From JBFWYO01 sp050186335 (lineage in GTDB: Bacteria > Pseudomonadota > Alphaproteobacteria > Bin65), in the NCBI GenBank assembly GCA_050186335.1, contig JBFWYO010000069.1, positions 1 to 25,744 of the forward strand: 25,744 nt of DNA. The letters are read 5' to 3'. The notes under the pieces are model-generated. The model was given only the letters and a program-made list of their open reading frames with translations. It did no database searches and was not told the origin of the DNA. Both the position numbers and the translations under genes were made by a program. Of the stretch, positions 8,362-15,032 are shown piece by piece; position 1 is the first letter of the stretch; every line of letters starts with the position of its first letter.

Positions 8362-8874
8362 TCACGCCTTGACCTGCGTCGAGAGCGCGATCGCAGGCGG
8401 GTTACGCAGGGTCTGGTAGATCACGCAATAGCGTTCGGTCAGCCGGATCAGGTTCTGCACCTGATCGTAAGGCGCATCGGTCCGCAGGTCGAATTTCAGC
8501 CGAATGTCGCGGAAGCCCACCGGCGCATCCTTGGCGACGCCAAGCGTGCCGCGGAAATCCAGATCGCCCTCGGCGGATACGGTCCCGCTCTTGATGTCGA
8601 TGCCGATCGCGGTCGCAACCGCCTTGACGGTGACGCCGGCGCAGGCGACCAACGCTTCGAGCAGCATGTCGCCGGAACAGGCCAATGCGCCGGTCCCGCC
8701 GGTCGCCGGATGCAAGCCGGCGGTGACCAGCGCCTTGCCGGTATCGACCTTGCAGGCGATCTCGGCGCTGTCCAGTTCGCCTTTCGCCTTGAGCGTGATC
8801 ACGGCGGCGTTCGGCTCGGACTTGTACTTGTCCTTGATCGGTGCCTGCAGCGCGCGCAATTGTTCGGCTTTCAT
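8362..8874 (-). CDS. OsmC-family protein
   Basis: 170 residues, the OsmC/Ohr length. The ATG at 8874 is chosen because GAGGG lies upstream; the open frame continues much further 5' but only as an antisense-like extension over the ATPase gene. The family's redox Cys pair is visible: Cys78 in ALVACAGVTV at the start of the long central helix and Cys150 in TERYCVIYQTL. OsmC proteins reduce organic hydroperoxides at this dithiol, although a branch of the family has other or unknown roles. The gene sits 26 bases after the ABC ATPase and 42 bases before tetR, so it is probably part of the same transcript. The OsmC assignment is firm; the peroxidase function is inferred. Confidence 0.9.
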   Translation of the reverse strand: MKAEQLRALQAPIKDKYKSEPNAAVITLKAKGELDSAEIACKVDTGKALVTAGLHPATGGTGALACSGDMLLEALVACAGVTVKAVATAIGIDIKSGTVSAEGDLDFRGTLGVAKDAPVGFRDIRLKFDLRTDAPYDQVQNLIRLTERYCVIYQTLRNPPAIALSTQVKA

Positions 8875-8900
8875 GACTCGGATTCCCTCAATAAAAAAAA

Positions 8901-9647
8901 CTAGGCCGCCGCCGGCACGGTCACCGTGCTGTGCAGCTCGCCCAGGATGCGCGCCTTCACGGCCTGGAACGCGGTGCCGGTGCGCACGCGCGGGCGCGGC
9001 AGATCGATCGGATACGTGCCGTAGATCGTGCCCGGATGGCCGCTCATGACGACGACGCGATGCGCCAGCGCCAGGGCCTCGTCGATATCGTGGGTCACCA
9101 GGACCAGCGTCGGCCGGTCGTACGCCCATAATTCGAGCAAATGATCCTGCAGGCTTTGCCGCGTGAACGCGTCGAGCGCGCTGAACGGCTCGTCCAGGAG
9201 CAACACCGGCGGCTTGCCGACCAGCGCGCGCGCGATCGCGACGCGTTGCGCCATGCCGCCGGAGAGTTCGCGCGGGTGCGCGGTTGCGAATTTCGTCAGG
9301 CCGACGCGCGCCAATACTTCGCGGGTCAGCACTTCGCGCTGACCCTTCGGCAAATGGCGAATGCCGAACTGCACGTTGCCCTCGATGTTCAGCCACGGCA
9401 TCAGCCGCGGCTCCTGGAACACCAGCCCGATTTCGTCGCGCGGCCCGTGGATCGCCGTACCGGCGAAGCTGACGCGACCGATCGACGGCGGCAGCAGGCC
9501 GCTCATTACCCGTAAAAGGGTACTCTTGCCGCAACCGCTGCCGCCGACGATGCCGAGAATTTCGCCCGGGCGCACCGACAGATCGATGTCCTTGAGCGCC
9601 TGATAGCCGTTGTCGAAACGGACCGAGAGACTTTGCAGTCGAAGCAT
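8901..9647 (-). CDS. SsuB/TauB-type ABC transporter ATP-binding protein
   Basis: 248 residues. Walker A GGSGCGKS is at 35-42, Q-loop VFQEPRLMPWLN at 76-87 (the EPRLMPW form is typical of the nitrate/sulfonate/taurine ATPases), signature LSGGM at 128-132, Walker B LLLDEP at 149-154, and switch VTHDIDEA at about 184-191. It would energise the permease at 9684-10550. The gene lies 36 bases after the permease and ends in TAG immediately followed on the minus strand by eight T (8893-8900), just ahead of the osmC-like gene. The group covers sulfonate, taurine, nitrate and thiamine-precursor uptake, so the substrate must come from context. Confidence 0.93.
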   Translation of the reverse strand: MLRLQSLSVRFDNGYQALKDIDLSVRPGEILGIVGGSGCGKSTLLRVMSGLLPPSIGRVSFAGTAIHGPRDEIGLVFQEPRLMPWLNIEGNVQFGIRHLPKGQREVLTREVLARVGLTKFATAHPRELSGGMAQRVAIARALVGKPPVLLLDEPFSALDAFTRQSLQDHLLELWAYDRPTLVLVTHDIDEALALAHRVVVMSGHPGTIYGTYPIDLPRPRVRTGTAFQAVKARILGELHSTVTVPAAA

Positions 9648-9683
9648 GGTGAAGCCCCGTAAGTTCGATAACTTGTTAAGCGA

Positions 9684-10550
9684 TCAGGCGGCCTTGAACG
9701 AATCCTGCCAGCGCAAGGCGCGCGCCGCGGCTTTGGCGAGGATCAGATCCGTCGTCTTGCCGATCAGGGCGAACATCAGGATGGCACCCATGATGGTGGC
9801 CGGCCGACTGGTTTGCTGACCGTCGATCAGCAGAAAACCGAGCCCCTCGCTGGCGCCCATCATTTCCGCCGCCGCCACGAACATCCAGCCGAGGCCGAGG
9901 CCGCCGCGCACGCCGGTGATGAAAGCCGGCAGCGCCGCCGGCAGCAGGATGCGCCGGATCATTTCCGCCGAGCTGAAACGGTAGATGCGCCCGACCTCGA
10001 CCAGTTTGCGGTCGACGTTGTGTATGCCGAGCGCAAGACCGAGATAGACCGGAAAGAACACGCCGACCGCGATCAGCAACACTTTCGAGACCTCGAAAAT
10101 GCCGAACCAAAGAATGAACAGCGGCACCCAGGCGATCGACGGGATATTGCGCAGCGCCTGCAGCGTCGGATCGAGCAGGTCGCGCGCCTTGGTCGAATAT
10201 CCGGTCAGCGCGCCGAGCAATGTGCCGGCGCCGACGCCGAGGCCGAATCCGACAGCGACGCGATACAGGGTGGTCCCGATGTGCTGGAACAACTCGCCGG
10301 TGATCGCCAGATCGTACAGGCTGACGGCGATTGCCGACGGCGGCGGCACGAGACGCGCATTTATCCAGCCGTCGCGCGCCGCCAATTCCCAGATCAGCCC
10401 GCCCACCACCGGCACGATCAAGCCGGTAGCGAGGCCGAATCCGCGTTTCCTGGCCGGCGGCGCCGAGGCGACGTCGTCGGCGACCGGCGCGGCCGCCGCG
10501 GCGCCGGCGATCGCCGCCGACGCCGCGGTGCTCGAAGCGAGGGTAGACAT
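9684..10550 (-). CDS. SsuC/TauC-type ABC transporter permease
   Basis: 288 residues from the ATG at 10550, which has GGGAG six bases upstream. The open frame runs further 5' through the binding-protein gene, but that part is not coding for this protein. An Ala-rich cytoplasmic tail of about 35 residues (unusually long) precedes six membrane helices. LRNIPSIAWVPLFILWFGI (middle) and the EAA loop after it are hallmarks of the BPD_transp_1 permeases of the sulfonate/nitrate/taurine group. EMMGASEGLGFLL near the C-terminus is also family-typical. It forms the membrane channel, probably as a homodimer, between the periplasmic protein (10574-11575) and the ATPase. Confidence 0.92.
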   Translation of the reverse strand: MSTLASSTAASAAIAGAAAAAPVADDVASAPPARKRGFGLATGLIVPVVGGLIWELAARDGWINARLVPPPSAIAVSLYDLAITGELFQHIGTTLYRVAVGFGLGVGAGTLLGALTGYSTKARDLLDPTLQALRNIPSIAWVPLFILWFGIFEVSKVLLIAVGVFFPVYLGLALGIHNVDRKLVEVGRIYRFSSAEMIRRILLPAALPAFITGVRGGLGLGWMFVAAAEMMGASEGLGFLLIDGQQTSRPATIMGAILMFALIGKTTDLILAKAAARALRWQDSFKAA

Positions 10551-10573
10551 GGCAATCTCCCGCCGTCGGCCGG

Positions 10574-11575
10574 TTACTTCGCGGCCTGCTGCAACTTGGC
10601 CGAGAACTTCGTCTGGATCAGCGAGGCTACGACCTCTTCGATCTTGACGTCGGCCGGGATCACGCCGCCCGTTTGCAGCGCCTTGCCGGCCGCGATCAGC
10701 GAATCGACCTGCAGCTTGCCGATCGAGGAATGCGTCAGTTCGGTGCGCTCGAGCTGCTTGGCGGCGACCGCGTCGCTCAGCTTGGCCGCCTTGGCCAGCG
10801 CGGCCTTCAGCTCCGCCGGGTTGGCCAGCGCGTGCTTGCGCGCCTGTTCGTACGAGGCGAGCACGCGTTCGACGATCTGCGGATGATGCTTCGCGAATTC
10901 TTCGGTGACGTTGAGAACACCCCATGTGTTGAGGTCCGCATTGCGGAAGAACAGCCGCGCGCCGATTTCGAGTTCGGCCTGGGCCATCATCGGATCGAGG
11001 CCGGCCCACGCGTCCACGTCGCCCCGCTCGAGTGCTGCGCGGCCGTCGGCGTGCTGCAGCAGCACGGGCTTGATGTCCTTCTCGCTCAGGCCATTCTGGC
11101 CAAGCACGCGCACCAGGAAGATGTACGGATCCGTGCCGCGCGTGACGGCGACGCGCTTGCCTTTCAGGTCCGCCACCGTCTTGATCGACGAGTTCTTGCC
11201 CGTCACCAGGGCCGTCCATTCCGGTTTCGAATAGACGTAGATCGACTGGATCGGGCTGCCGTTGATCTTGGCCAGCAACGCCGCGGCGCCGGCGGTCGAG
11301 CCGAAATCGATGCTGCGCGCGTTGAGGAATTCGATCGCCTTGTTGCTGCCGAGCGTGTGGACCCAGCGGACCTTGATGCCGTCCTTGGCCAGATCCTTTT
11401 CGAGCCAGCCCTTATCCTTCAGCACCAGGCTGACCGGATTGTAGTAGGCCCAATCGAGCGTGACGGTTTTGGGATTTTCGGCGCGCGCCGGTGAAACAAC
11501 GGCCGCCGAGAACGCAAAGGTGCCGAGGACAATTGCCGCCGTGGCGGCCAAACGCTTGGTGACGGTGTGGAGCAT
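10574..11575 (-). CDS. SsuA-like (NMT1/aliphatic-sulfonate family) ABC substrate-binding protein
   Basis: 333 residues from the ATG at 11575, preceded by GGAGGGG at the right distance. A Sec signal peptide of about 32 residues ends SPARA before EN. The mature part has the type-II periplasmic binding fold of the SsuA/NMT1 group: VTLDWAYYNPVSLVLKDKGW (first lobe), IDFGSTAGAAALLAKING (ligand loop), LKGKRVAVTRGTDPYIFLV (second-lobe start) and GDVDAWAGLDPMMAQAE. It is first in a minus-strand transporter operon (binding protein, permease, ATPase). The 175-base leader holds a SAM-II-like aptamer and a terminator, so the ligand is probably a sulfur compound such as a sulfonate or a methionine-related molecule; this is inferred from regulation and family. 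Confidence 0.9.
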   Translation of the reverse strand: MLHTVTKRLAATAAIVLGTFAFSAAVVSPARAENPKTVTLDWAYYNPVSLVLKDKGWLEKDLAKDGIKVRWVHTLGSNKAIEFLNARSIDFGSTAGAAALLAKINGSPIQSIYVYSKPEWTALVTGKNSSIKTVADLKGKRVAVTRGTDPYIFLVRVLGQNGLSEKDIKPVLLQHADGRAALERGDVDAWAGLDPMMAQAELEIGARLFFRNADLNTWGVLNVTEEFAKHHPQIVERVLASYEQARKHALANPAELKAALAKAAKLSDAVAAKQLERTELTHSSIGKLQVDSLIAAGKALQTGGVIPADVKIEEVVASLIQTKFSAKLQQAAK

Positions 11576-11651
11576 GATACGCCCCTCCATGTTGCTCCGC
11601 GTCCCCGGCAGGGGTTCGGATGAGTTGACAAGGATGGCGGGGGGTTGGATC

Positions 11652-11688
11652 AAAAAACCCGCCGCAGCACGTTTCTGCCGGGCGGGTT
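11652..11688 (-). terminator. Intrinsic terminator (attenuator) in the leader of the SsuA-like operon
   Basis: On the minus strand AACCCGCC (11681-11688) pairs with GGCGGGTT (11656-11663), an inner GCAG/CTGC continues the stem, and six T follow (11652-11657). It lies 11 bases after the SAM-II-like aptamer and about 75 bases before the start codon, inside the leader and pointing into the operon. That position makes it the likely expression platform. It could alternatively end read-through from terC, 300 bases upstream. Confidence 0.8.
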
Positions 11689-11698
11689 ACCGTCCGAC

Positions 11699-11750
11699 GC
11701 TTTAGCTGCATTTGTTACGCGCCCGCAAGCTGCCGCTCAAATCGGCGCGA
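11699..11750 (-). ncRNA. SAM-II-like riboswitch aptamer upstream of the SsuA-like operon
   Basis: Read on the minus strand, the RNA starts UCGCGCCGAUUUG and ends GCGCGUAACAAAUGCAGCUAAAG. These segments match, from memory, the conserved positions of the SAM-II class. The H-type pseudoknot can be drawn: P1 is CGCGC (11745-11749) with GCGCG (11718-11722). P2 is UUGCG (11724-11728) with UGCAG (11706-11710), in the same register as the known structure but with changed base pairs that still pair. A strong promoter ends just before it, and a terminator follows. SAM-II RNAs normally repress methionine and sulfur genes in Alphaproteobacteria when S-adenosylmethionine is plentiful. A covariance-model search was not possible here. 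Confidence 0.85.
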
Positions 11751-11758
11751 TGGGCGGA

Positions 11759-11786
11759 AATTTAGCCGCCCGGGTGTCAGAGTCAA
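11759..11786 (-). promoter_or_regulatory. Promoter of the SAM-II-led transporter operon
   Basis: On the minus strand TTGACT (11781-11786) and TAAATT (11759-11764) are 16 bases apart. The predicted start near 11752 places the first transcribed base about two bases before the SAM-II-like aptamer, which supports both calls. Confidence 0.65.
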
Positions 11787-11987
11787 CAGGATTTTTTTAT
11801 TTCACATATATTTTTCGGTTTAATGCCCGAGGCAAGTTGGAGCGTTGCCGCTGCCGATGGCTAAAAACTCCTTATAATCTGCGGCTTTCATGCGGCAGCG
11901 GCGGCTCGCGCGACGCCAGCCGGACGCGGCTGAATATGCCAAACGCATGCCAGGCGCGAGACAAAATATTTTCACAGTATTTTACGA
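11787..11987. other. Non-coding gap between terC and the transporter promoter
   Basis: About 200 bases without a supported gene. The part next to the promoter (11791-11825) is AT-rich, with a run of seven T on the plus strand at 11792-11798, which may act as an upstream promoter element. The part next to terC has short A/T dyads (AAAATATTTT near 11965-11974) but no convincing terminator. A plus-strand TATAAT at 11873 has no suitable -35 box or gene behind it. Confidence 0.5.
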
Positions 11988-12977
11988 TCATTCACTGGGC
12001 AGCGGTTCGCGCCGCGTCTTGATCAGCGACACGACGACGCCGGCCGCCAGAACGCCGACGGTCAAGGCGAGCGATACGAAACTCGGCACCGGCGTGACGA
12101 ACTCGGCGATGAAGATCTTCGCGCCGATAAACACCAGGACGAGCGCCAGCGCGTATTTGAGATACTTGAAGCGATGGATCATCGCCGCCAGTGCAAAGTA
12201 GAGCGCGCGCAGCCCGAGGATCGCAAAGATATTGCTGGTGTAGACGATGAACGGATCCTGCGTGATCGCGAAAATCGCCGGCACGGAATCGACCGCGAAC
12301 ACCACGTCGACCAATTCGATCACGATCAGCGCCAGGAACAACGGCGTCGCGTATCTGAGCGTTCGCTGCGGGTTCGCCTTGTCGGGCAGCCGAACCCAGA
12401 ACCGCTCGCCGTGCAACTCGTCGGTCACGCGCAACCGCTTGCGCAGGATCCGCAGCACCGGGTTGCTGCCGATGTCCATTTCCTTCTCGACGCTGAACAG
12501 CATCTTGATGCCGGTCAGCAGCAGGAAGCCGCCGAAGATATACAGGACCCAGTGGAATTCCTTGATCAGGGCGGCGCCGAGCACGATCATCACGCCGCGC
12601 ATCACGATGGCGCCCACGATGCCCCAGAACAGCACGCGATGCTGAAATTCGCGCGGCACCGCGAAATAGGTGAACACCAGCGAAATGACGAAGATATTGT
12701 CCATCGACAGGCTGAGTTCGACCAGATAGCCCGTGATGTAGTCCTCGGCGGGAATCAGCCCCATCTGACTCCAGACGAACAGGCCGAACAGCAAGCCGAC
12801 GACCGCATAGAAGCCGGCCAGCCAGAAGCTTTCCCGGACGCCGATCGCGCGCTGGCTGCGGTGCAGGACGCCGAGGTCGAGCACCAGGAGCGTCACCACC
12901 ACGACGCCGAAGATCAGCCAGAACCAGCCGGGCTGGCCGAGCAGATTGCCGTGGATGACGGTATCGAGGAAGGACAT
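11988..12977 (-). CDS. TerC/Alx-family integral membrane protein
   Basis: 329 residues from the ATG at 12977, which has GAGGGG seven bases upstream; the frame is open further 5' without a better start. There are about eight or nine membrane helices. The two half-repeats carry the family's acidic motifs: ELSLSMDNIFV at 87-97 and ELVDVVFAVDSVPAIFA at 221-237, whose Asp residues sit in the membrane. A cytoplasmic loop of about 45 residues (165-208) joins the halves. Alx of E. coli responds to alkaline pH and manganese; TerC members are linked to tellurite resistance and, more recently, to manganese export for secreted metalloproteins. That last role would suit a neighbourhood of exported enzymes, but this is conjecture. 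It stands alone, with its own leader of about 200 bases. Confidence 0.93.
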   Translation of the reverse strand: MSFLDTVIHGNLLGQPGWFWLIFGVVVVTLLVLDLGVLHRSQRAIGVRESFWLAGFYAVVGLLFGLFVWSQMGLIPAEDYITGYLVELSLSMDNIFVISLVFTYFAVPREFQHRVLFWGIVGAIVMRGVMIVLGAALIKEFHWVLYIFGGFLLLTGIKMLFSVEKEMDIGSNPVLRILRKRLRVTDELHGERFWVRLPDKANPQRTLRYATPLFLALIVIELVDVVFAVDSVPAIFAITQDPFIVYTSNIFAILGLRALYFALAAMIHRFKYLKYALALVLVFIGAKIFIAEFVTPVPSFVSLALTVGVLAAGVVVSLIKTRREPLPSE

Positions 12978-13140
12978 CCGGTACCCCTCGCAAACATTGA
13001 TCGAGACGGGCGCGCGGACGATTCCTTGCGCCGGTTTCAAGCTGTCCGTCCGACATGGCGGCGACGCGCAAGGGTCACCGTCAGAGGGGCCCGGCCCAAG
13101 ACAGTGGCGCTGAGATTGGGAGCCGGGCGGGCAATTTCAA

Positions 13141-13160
13141 GCCCGCTGCAAGCGGCGGGC
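13141..13160. repeat. Small inverted repeat between the hydrolase terminator and terC
   Basis: GCCCGC (13141-13146) and GCGGGC (13155-13160) flank eight bases. It lies next to the terminator at 13163-13196 in the 244-base gap upstream of terC. It may belong to the terC leader or add to the terminator. No known metal riboswitch pattern was recognised in this leader. Confidence 0.35.
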
Positions 13161-13162
13161 GC

Positions 13163-13196
13163 AAAAAAATCGGGCGGCCTCTACCGGGCCGCCCGA
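13163..13196 (-). terminator. Intrinsic terminator of the pirin/dienelactone hydrolase genes
   Basis: TCGGGCGGCC (13170-13179) and its exact complement GGCCGCCCGA (13187-13196) form a 10-bp stem with a 7-base loop, followed on the minus strand by seven T (13163-13169). It begins 25 bases after the hydrolase stop and separates that gene from terC downstream. It is the most classical terminator in the window. Confidence 0.9.
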
Positions 13197-13221
13197 CAAG
13201 CAAGTCAGCCGATACTACCGA

Positions 13222-14112
13222 TCAGGAGGCGTTGGCCTTCAGCCAAGCAACCGCTTTTTTCCAGCCGTCCTCGGCCGCGGCCTTGACGTAGCTCGGCCGA
13301 TAATCGGCGTGGAATGCGTGCCCGGCATCCGGATACACGACGAGCTGGGATTTGGTATTTCCCGCCGCCGCCAGCGCGGCCTTCATCTTGTCCAGCGACT
13401 CGACCGGGATGCCGCCATCCTTGCCGCCGTACAGACCGAGCACCGGCGCCTTGATCTGCGCCGCGACGTCGATCGGATGCTTCGGATTCATCGGATTGGG
13501 ATCGCCGACCACGCGGCCATACCAGACAATCGCCGATTTGACGTTGGGGTTGTGCGCCGCATAAAGCCAAGCGATACGCCCGCCCCAGCAGAAGCCGGTG
13601 ATCGAGAGTTTCGACGCATCGCCCTTGCTGCTCGCCGCCGCCCACTTCGCGCTGGCATCGAGATCCGCGAGCACCTGTGCGTCGGGAACTTTCGAGACGA
13701 TTTCTTTGATGATCGTCGGGATGTCGGAAATTTTCGAGGGATCGCCCTGACGCGCATAAAGCTCCGGCGCCACGGCGCAATAGCCCGCCTTGGCGAACCG
13801 GCGGCACACGTCCCTGATGTGCTCGTGAACGCCGAAGATTTCCTGTACCACCAAGATGATCGGGAACTTGTCGCCGGTCGCCGGCATGGCGCGGTAGCCG
13901 ACCATCATGCCGCCTTCGGCCGGGATCTTCACCTCGCCTGCCGTCAAGCCGGCCTCGTCGGTCTTGATCGCCTGCGCGGCTACCGGGCGAACCGCCATCG
14001 CGAATCCGACCGCCAGCGTGGTGACGGCGAAAGTCCGGCGCGTCATCTTGGTATCGCGCACCAGCGATATCGCGTCCGGATCCTTTCGGTAGTCGCGTTC
14101 TCCGTCGAGCAT
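13222..14112 (-). CDS. Tat-exported dienelactone hydrolase family protein
   Basis: 296 residues from the ATG at 14112, preceded by GAGGAGG. A 22-residue leader precedes TRRTFAVTTLAVGFAMA, a twin-arginine signal (Arg25-Arg26), so the enzyme is probably folded in the cytoplasm and exported. The catalytic pattern of the dienelactone hydrolase family is intact: Glu91 in QEIFG, nucleophile Cys175 in GFCWGG, Asp232 in YGGKDG and His265 in DAGHAFH. The Cys rather than Ser nucleophile fits true DLH-type enzymes, which open lactone rings such as dienelactone in chlorocatechol breakdown. A periplasmic location is unusual for that pathway, so the natural substrate is open. It lies 70 bases after the pirin gene, with a palindrome between, and is followed by a strong terminator. 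Confidence 0.92.
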   Translation of the reverse strand: MLDGERDYRKDPDAISLVRDTKMTRRTFAVTTLAVGFAMAVRPVAAQAIKTDEAGLTAGEVKIPAEGGMMVGYRAMPATGDKFPIILVVQEIFGVHEHIRDVCRRFAKAGYCAVAPELYARQGDPSKISDIPTIIKEIVSKVPDAQVLADLDASAKWAAASSKGDASKLSITGFCWGGRIAWLYAAHNPNVKSAIVWYGRVVGDPNPMNPKHPIDVAAQIKAPVLGLYGGKDGGIPVESLDKMKAALAAAGNTKSQLVVYPDAGHAFHADYRPSYVKAAAEDGWKKAVAWLKANAS

Positions 14113-14147
14113 CAAATGCCTCCTCTGTGTGGACTCCTCGTAAGTAT

Positions 14148-14160
14148 GCTTATTATAAGC
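14148..14160. promoter_or_regulatory. 13-bp palindrome containing a -10-like box upstream of the dienelactone hydrolase
   Basis: GCTTAT (14148-14153) and ATAAGC (14155-14160) flank one base. On the minus strand it contains TATAAT, an ideal -10 box, 35-45 bases before the hydrolase start. No clear -35 box was found. This may be an operator overlapping a second promoter within the pirin-hydrolase unit. Confidence 0.45.
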
Positions 14161-14182
14161 GAAGCCGATTCGCCCTTCACCC

Positions 14183-14881
14183 CTATGCCAGATCGAACAA
14201 GATCAACTCGGCGTGATCCCGCGCTGCAACCGAGATATGGCTTTCGTCGGTAATAGCGGCGCCGTCCCCTTCGCCGAGCCACTTGCCGCCGAGCTCGATC
14301 GCGCCGCGCGCCACCTGCAGCCAGGCGGCGCGACCGGGGCGCAACTCGAACGGCGCGACATCCCCGGGATTCAGCAGGGTCGCGTACACCTTGGCATCCT
14401 GATGCAGGGTCAAGGAGCCGTCGGCGCCGTCCGGCGAGACGACAAGGCGCCATCTTCCCTGTTTCTCGGAATCCGGGAAGCTTTTTTGCTGGTAGCCGGG
14501 TTTGGTGCCCGTCTTGTCGGGCAGGATCCAGATCTGCAGGAAATGCACGGGCTCGGCCGGGGACGGGTTGTACTCGCTGTGCAGCACGCCGGTGCCCGCG
14601 CTCATGACCTGCACTTCGCCGGGCTTGATCAGCGTACCGTTGCCCATATTGTCCTGATGCTTGAGCGCGCCGTCCAGGACATAGGAGATGATTTCCATGT
14701 CCCGATGTCCGTGGGTCGGAAAGCCGGCGCCCGGCACCACCCGATCCTCGTTGATGACGCGCAGCGCGCGAAAGCCCATATGCCGCGGATCGTGATATCC
14801 GCCGAACGAGAAACTGTGACGGCTGTCGAGCCAGTCGAACTTGCTCGGACCGCGTTCGCTGGCCGGTCTGATGGTGATCAT
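14183..14881 (-). CDS. Pirin family protein
   Basis: 232 residues from the ATG at 14881, giving the usual pirin N-terminus (ITIRPASERG). The N-terminal cupin domain carries the metal ligands His57 and His59 in FPTHGHRDME, His101 and Glu103 in VLHSEYN, the same set that binds iron in pirin and gives quercetin dioxygenase activity to YhhW-type members. The HDPRHMGF and GFRALRVINED segments are also family-typical. The C-terminal cupin (about 140-230) lacks the metal set, as usual. Bacterial pirins are cytosolic and are variously quercetinases or redox-dependent regulators. It precedes the exported hydrolase on the same strand and has its own promoter candidate. Confidence 0.95.
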   Translation of the reverse strand: MITIRPASERGPSKFDWLDSRHSFSFGGYHDPRHMGFRALRVINEDRVVPGAGFPTHGHRDMEIISYVLDGALKHQDNMGNGTLIKPGEVQVMSAGTGVLHSEYNPSPAEPVHFLQIWILPDKTGTKPGYQQKSFPDSEKQGRWRLVVSPDGADGSLTLHQDAKVYATLLNPGDVAPFELRPGRAAWLQVARGAIELGGKWLGEGDGAAITDESHISVAARDHAELILFDLA

Positions 14882-14911
14882 TGCAATGTTTCCCTGGTTG
14901 AAACGTTGCAG
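14881..14911. promoter_or_regulatory. Inverted repeat over the pirin ribosome-binding site and start
   Basis: TTGCAATGTTTC (14881-14892) and GAAACGTTGCAG (14900-14911) form an imperfect 12-bp dyad (10 of 12 matching) with a 7-base centre. It directly adjoins the -10 box candidate (14912-14917) and covers the ribosome-binding site up to the start codon. It could be an operator or an mRNA hairpin that limits translation. Confidence 0.45.
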
Positions 14912-14941
14912 CCTATATGGCGTCGGTTCGACGCTGGACAA
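14912..14941 (-). promoter_or_regulatory. Candidate promoter of the pirin gene
   Basis: On the minus strand TTGTCC (14936-14941) and TATAGG (14912-14917) are 18 bases apart, predicting a start near 14905 and a leader of about 24 bases. The inverted repeat at 14881-14911 lies exactly where a repressor would block it. Confidence 0.5.
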
Positions 14942-14972
14942 CGCGCGCGCGTCCGGGATGCGCCGGAGGCAT

Positions 14973-15003
14973 GCCGTGAAACGCCGAGCCGGCGTTTCAC
15001 GGC
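14973..15003. other. Perfect 14-bp hairpin after the cytochrome c gene
   Basis: GCCGTGAAACGCCG (14973-14986) and its exact complement (14990-15003) flank a 3-base loop. It begins 29 bases after the cytochrome c stop on the minus strand, and no T-run follows. It probably marks the 3' end of the sulfite dehydrogenase transcript, but is not a textbook intrinsic terminator. Confidence 0.65.
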
Positions 15004-15032
15004 GGATCCCGAAGCGCCGAACCCCACAGCAC

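Noticed and set aside
8362..9534. A 390-residue fusion protein ending in OsmC
   Set aside because: The part upstream of 8874 is the ABC ATPase gene read in another frame; a ribosome-binding site and family N-terminus support the start at 8874.
9684..11219. A 511-residue permease with a long N-terminal domain
   Set aside because: The extension is the binding-protein gene in another frame; the ATG at 10550 has a good ribosome-binding site and gives normal permease length.
11845..11890. Plus-strand promoter with consensus TATAAT at 11873-11878
   Set aside because: No -35 box at a usable distance (TTGCCG is 22 bases away), and the frame behind it at 11890-12201 is mostly antisense to terC.
12978..13162. 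Possible yybP-ykoY (manganese) riboswitch in the leader of the TerC/Alx-type gene
   Set aside because: Alx-type genes often carry this RNA, but the conserved GGGGAGUA-type loop could not be found in the minus-strand leader; only unrelated GC hairpins are present.
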